Source of the DNA: a virus
Reading direction: 5' to 3' (one strand)
Length of the DNA stretch: 33,343 nucleotides
Virus record (IMG/VR): IMGVR_UViG_3300007735_000636
Coordinates: 1-33,343 of that record
Shown here: piece after piece, positions 29,970 through 33,343 of the stretch
How positions within the stretch are numbered: the stretch's first letter is position 1
Layout: each line of letters starts with the position of its first letter
Made by a program: the position numbers and the translations under genes
Notes under the pieces: model-generated
Database searches by the model: none
Seen by the model: the letters and a program-made list of their open reading frames with translations, nothing else
What the model was told of the DNA's origin: nothing

Positions 29970-31272
29970 TGGCCTCTCCTGTCTGTTGCAACGCGGTCAT
30001 GCCGCGCTCGATCTGGTCGCCGCCCTCAAGTTCAGGCAGATTGAGCTTCCGGCGCACTTCGCTTTCAGTCATGAAGCCCGGCTTGCCCTGGCCGCCCAGC
30101 GCCACGCTGAAGGCGTTGAACAGCGTTTCAGTGTCGGCGCGTTCAAGCTCTGTCGTATCAAACTCGGCAAACTTGCTGACTTGCCTAAAGAACTTGCGGT
30201 TGATCTCGTTGGTGAAGGCGTGAAGGTGCGTCCGCAGCGTGTAACGGACAAACCCCGTCCCCATCGCTTCAACGCCGCTGCCCCAGCTTGTCGTCTTTTC
30301 GTTGTGGCCGATCATGAACGGCGGCACGCCAAAGATGCGCGCGATTTCCTCAACCTGAAACTGCCGCGTCTGGAGCAACTGGGCATCTTCAAACGGCATC
30401 GTGATCGACTTAAACTCTAGCCCACCTTCAAGCAGCATCGGGCGGTGCGACTTGGAAAAGCCGCCGTGCGCTTCGTCGATCTGCTTTTTCAGGTTGGTGA
30501 ACTGCTCATCAGACAGGCGAACAGCGCCGGCTGCCGATTGAATTACAAAGTCAGGCCGCGCACCGTTGGCAAAGAACCTGGCTGCATATTCCTGCGTTGC
30601 CATTGCGCCAGAGCCGGCCACACGCAGGCTGTAGCGCAGCGGCGACGGTGTGCGGATGCCATCAAAGCCATCGCCCGGCACATGCAACATGTCGTCCTGG
30701 TCATAGACCTCAACGGCACTACCCATTGCAGCGTTGACCGGAAAAACCGCATACACAAGACGATCTTGCGGCGTCTCATAGACTTCGACGCGGCGCGGAT
30801 GAACCGGCTTCAGGTGGCGGATGCGGCCCAGCGGATCGCGCTGGATAATGGCAAACGCATCGCCGTGCAGCAGCCGCGATCTGGCCATAAACGTCCAGCC
30901 TGCCGCCGAACTCCAGCGCGGGTGAAATTCCTCGTTGAGCGTCCACCACAGCGCATCGTCGTAAATCTGTTCGCGCGAACCATCTTGCTGCCGGCGGAAC
31001 GTGTTCATCGGCAGCACGGCAATCGCGCCACTGATCACCGCAACGCAGGCATTGATGGCTGCAACCGTCTGCGCCGTCTGTTCAGTCAGGCCCGGCAACC
31101 CGCCGCCCGTGTCGCCCGTGAAGGCCATGAACACTTCGCTGCCGCGCGACACGCTGCCAACCGGCACGGCGGCGTTCATGAACCGCGCCTCGCGGGCAGC
31201 CTGGGCCGCCTGCTTGTCGGCCTGGGTGACCGTAGGCCAGACGTTATCGCGGATCGCGTCAAGCAAACCCAT
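29962..31272 (-). CDS. Portal protein (HK97-type)
   Basis: A 436-residue phage portal. Typical segments are MGLLDAIRDNVWPTVTQADK, AINACVAVISGAIAVLPMNT, HPRWSSAAGWTFMARSRLLH, GDAFAIIQRDPLGRIRHLKP and ARIFGVPPFMIGHNEKTTSW, the last being the conserved clip/crown motif of the family. It forms the dodecameric DNA channel at one vertex. ATG at 31272 overlaps the terminase stop (TAATG); the longer open frame to 31443 lies inside the terminase and is rejected. Confidence 0.92.
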   Translation of the reverse strand: MGLLDAIRDNVWPTVTQADKQAAQAAREARFMNAAVPVGSVSRGSEVFMAFTGDTGGGLPGLTEQTAQTVAAINACVAVISGAIAVLPMNTFRRQQDGSREQIYDDALWWTLNEEFHPRWSSAAGWTFMARSRLLHGDAFAIIQRDPLGRIRHLKPVHPRRVEVYETPQDRLVYAVFPVNAAMGSAVEVYDQDDMLHVPGDGFDGIRTPSPLRYSLRVAGSGAMATQEYAARFFANGARPDFVIQSAAGAVRLSDEQFTNLKKQIDEAHGGFSKSHRPMLLEGGLEFKSITMPFEDAQLLQTRQFQVEEIARIFGVPPFMIGHNEKTTSWGSGVEAMGTGFVRYTLRTHLHAFTNEINRKFFRQVSKFAEFDTTELERADTETLFNAFSVALGGQGKPGFMTESEVRRKLNLPELEGGDQIERGMTALQQTGEANA

Positions 31273-32879
31273 TACAGCACCCGCAGCATGGGTGTGCTGG
31301 CGGCTGGCTCTTCCTTGCTCATCGCCGCCACTCCCATTGCCATCGCAAGCGCAACAATGCCGTCGATGCGGCCTGTGCTGCGTGCCTTGTCTAATTTCCT
31401 GTTTCCGGCAGGGTCGCGGATCGCAACCGCATTGCCGGCGCACATATTTAGCACCGGATGACCACCGTGCTGTATCAATTCCTGCAAGGCCGCCTCTTCA
31501 AGCGCCGCTACTGCCGGCGACATGCTGGCGTAACCCTGGCCATATTCCTGCAACGGCAACGCCAGCCCTAGCCGGTCAATCTCAAGCATCAGGCCAGGCA
31601 TCCGCCAGCGGTCAAACGCTATGGCCTTCACCGGCAGCCCGGTCGTGACCTCGGCGATCTTGGCCGCCACCCAATCCAAGGCCACCACCTTGCCGGGCGT
31701 GGCTTCGATCAGCCCTTGCTTGTGCCAAACGTCATACGGCACCCGGTCAGCCCGCGCCCGTTCTGGCACCAGCCCCTCGGCCATAAAAAACCACGGCCTG
31801 ACATGAAACCGGCCATTGTAGCGCGCCACCAAAACGAACGCGGTCAAGTCGGTGGTCTGGCTCAAATCCAAGCCGCCGTATACTTCGCCAAACCGGAACG
31901 CCTCATGATCCGCCGCGGTGCTGTTCGCTTCCCAAACCGACCGCGACAAGAACGGGCTGAACGGGTTGACGCGCTGGTTCAAGTGCAACCAACGAAAGGT
32001 GTTTTCAGCTTCCGGCAAACGCGCCGCCTTGGCCGCGCCGTCGATCAGTTCCTGCCGCGACTTGAACAGATCAAGCGCCGGGTTGGCAGCCTTCCAAGCC
32101 GCCTCATCGTCAAGTTCGCAATCTTCAGGCGCGCGATACACATGGCAGACCGTCGCCGGATCACCACTGGCCGCCGCGTCATCAATCAAGCGGTTGAACA
32201 GGTCGCCATCGGTGCGGCCCTGCGTTGAAATCCATATTTCCAGCGGTTTTTCGTATGCGCCCTGGCTGGTCGTAATCGCTTCAAAAAAAGCGTCATATGG
32301 CCCTTGCACTTGGCCGGCTTCGTCCAAGATGGCCACCAGCGGGCTGCCGCCGTGTGCCGTTTTGCCTTCTGCCGCCAGCGCCTCATATTCGGTGTTCATC
32401 GGCAGCCCGACAAGCCGCTTGGATGATGGCACCGGGCGAACGAGCTTGCTGATCGTTGGCGACATGGCCGCCATCTTGCTGGCGTAGTTGTAAACCTCAC
32501 CGGCCTGCTTGCGGCTCAACGCACCCGATGCCAGCCGGGCGTTCTGCACCGCTTCAGGCCCAACCAGAAACACCAGCAGGATGATGGCAATCGTCGCAGT
32601 CTTGCTGTTCTTTCGCGCAATCGACAGGATCGCACGCCGGGTGTGAACCGCGTTGTCGAACACAGCGTAAAAGAAATCTTCCTGAAACGCTGCCAGCCTG
32701 ATTGGCTTCCCAACCAGCTTGCCCTCTGGCACCACCAGATGACGTTCCGCGAAACACATCGCCCGCTCGGCGCGCGTCAACTTGTTGCTTGGCAGGCTGC
32801 GCCAATCTCTGCGTTTTGAAACCGGCCCCGAAAGGATCGCCGGGTTAGTTGAGCGTCGGGCGCGCGATGAAGTCGTCAT
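31272..32879 (-). CDS. terL: Terminase large subunit
   Basis: A 535-residue packaging motor of the Terminase_1/HK97 type. A Walker-A-like SIARKNSKT (86-94) and Walker B LVAILDE (181-187) mark the ATPase; the coupling motif is near ISTQG (217-221). The nuclease domain has D338 and D344 in GGLDLSQTTD and a late Asp in GRIDGIVALAMAMG near the C-terminus. It pumps DNA into the head and cuts it at cos. The start at 32879 overlaps terS by 35 nt; a shorter start is possible. Confidence 0.93.
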   Translation of the reverse strand: MTTSSRARRSTNPAILSGPVSKRRDWRSLPSNKLTRAERAMCFAERHLVVPEGKLVGKPIRLAAFQEDFFYAVFDNAVHTRRAILSIARKNSKTATIAIILLVFLVGPEAVQNARLASGALSRKQAGEVYNYASKMAAMSPTISKLVRPVPSSKRLVGLPMNTEYEALAAEGKTAHGGSPLVAILDEAGQVQGPYDAFFEAITTSQGAYEKPLEIWISTQGRTDGDLFNRLIDDAAASGDPATVCHVYRAPEDCELDDEAAWKAANPALDLFKSRQELIDGAAKAARLPEAENTFRWLHLNQRVNPFSPFLSRSVWEANSTAADHEAFRFGEVYGGLDLSQTTDLTAFVLVARYNGRFHVRPWFFMAEGLVPERARADRVPYDVWHKQGLIEATPGKVVALDWVAAKIAEVTTGLPVKAIAFDRWRMPGLMLEIDRLGLALPLQEYGQGYASMSPAVAALEEAALQELIQHGGHPVLNMCAGNAVAIRDPAGNRKLDKARSTGRIDGIVALAMAMGVAAMSKEEPAASTPMLRVL

Positions 32880-33312
32880 CGGCAGCCGTCACCCCTTGTT
32901 CAATCGCCTTGGCCTGCGTCTTGCGCTTGCCGGCGTCCCTGGCCTCGCCTTGCACCGCACGCGCGTGAAGCTGAAGGTTGCGGCGCAGCGACATGATCGA
33001 ATTGGTCAGATCGCGCGCAATGCCGTGGCGCGGGTTGGCCATCGACTTGTCGCCAACCACCAGCACATAGCCCTCAGTCCGCAGCTTGCCGCGTTCCTGC
33101 TCAAGATCGGCCATCGCCTTGGAAAGCTGGGCGGCGACTTCCAACTGGTGGGCCGTCCAATCCGCCTTTGGAAACTCAGCAATCACGCTGGCCCAGAACG
33201 GCAGATCACCGGCAGTCAGCGGAACATGCGCAGGCGGTGCAATCTCGCGCCCGGCAGAGGCTGCGATGACCTTGGCCGCCGCTATGCTGTCAACGCGCTG
33301 GCGTCTGGCCAT
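32845..33312 (-). CDS. terS: Terminase small subunit, P27-like
   Basis: A 155-residue helical protein. The central PFWASVIAEFPKADWTAHQL pattern with QLEVAAQLSKAMADLEQERG and PRHGIARDLTNSIMSLRRNL is the P27-type small terminase signature. It recognises the packaging start on DNA and recruits the large subunit. The ATG at 33312 has AGGAAAG upstream. No gene precedes it in the window; the HNH endonuclease gene at 44-331 points toward it across the window ends. Confidence 0.85.
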   Translation of the reverse strand: MARRQRVDSIAAAKVIAASAGREIAPPAHVPLTAGDLPFWASVIAEFPKADWTAHQLEVAAQLSKAMADLEQERGKLRTEGYVLVVGDKSMANPRHGIARDLTNSIMSLRRNLQLHARAVQGEARDAGKRKTQAKAIEQGVTAADDDFIARPTLN

Positions 33313-33343
33313 TGGCTTTCCTGTGTTAGCGTTATTTTTTGTG

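Overview
The window reads as the genome of a temperate, long-tailed (siphovirus-type) bacteriophage of an alphaproteobacterium, with sphingomonad-like hosts the best guess. The signs are GC-rich coding, GTA-type tail assembly proteins, a double Myb-like DNA-binding protein of the kind common in alphaproteobacterial phages, and an attachment core copied from a tRNA-Val(UAC) gene. Almost every base is coding and genes are joined by 1-23 nt overlaps. No host gene is visible.

Layout. (1) Positions 486-5616, minus strand: the early operon. It starts with a Cro-like repressor and holds small DNA-binding proteins, a DnaA-domain-like protein, a VRR-NUC nuclease, an AAA replication ATPase with an internal G-rich 11-nt repeat, and, last, a protein with an RNA polymerase alpha-CTD-like domain. 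An intrinsic terminator at 380-414 closes it. (2) 5758-9737, plus strand: a CI-like S24 repressor, then, behind a second operator pair, a recombination operon (YqaJ exonuclease, possible partner protein, excisionase, tyrosine integrase). (3) 9738-9980: the attP region. (4) 9981-33312, minus strand: the late operon. Read in its direction it is terS, terL, portal, ClpP-like protease, capsid, a fibre/decoration insert, head-tail connectors, two tandem tail-tube genes, tail assembly chaperones, tape measure, tail tip proteins, a central J-like protein, a metallophosphoesterase, and a lysis cassette (endolysin, holin, Rz/Rz1).

The HNH endonuclease gene at the left edge (44-331, minus) points off the left end, and terS (32845-33312, minus) starts just inside the right end. 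HNH-cos-terS is the usual order in cos phages, so joining the two ends would restore it. Together with an attP that lies inside the window, with phage genes on both sides, this suggests the window is a whole, non-integrated phage genome opened at or near cos.

The control logic can be read from the sequence. Four near-identical 15-bp operators (GTGCGA-N5-GCAC) sit as two pairs, one between cro and cI and one between cI and the recombination operon, so one repressor could silence both early operons. The alpha-CTD-like protein is the last early gene, next to the early terminator and the start of the late operon. That makes it a good candidate for the early-to-late switch and the most interesting item here. 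The other unusual region is 22904-27884, where a 13 x 22-residue repeat protein, a beta-helix spike-like protein and an adaptor-connector fusion interrupt the head genes.
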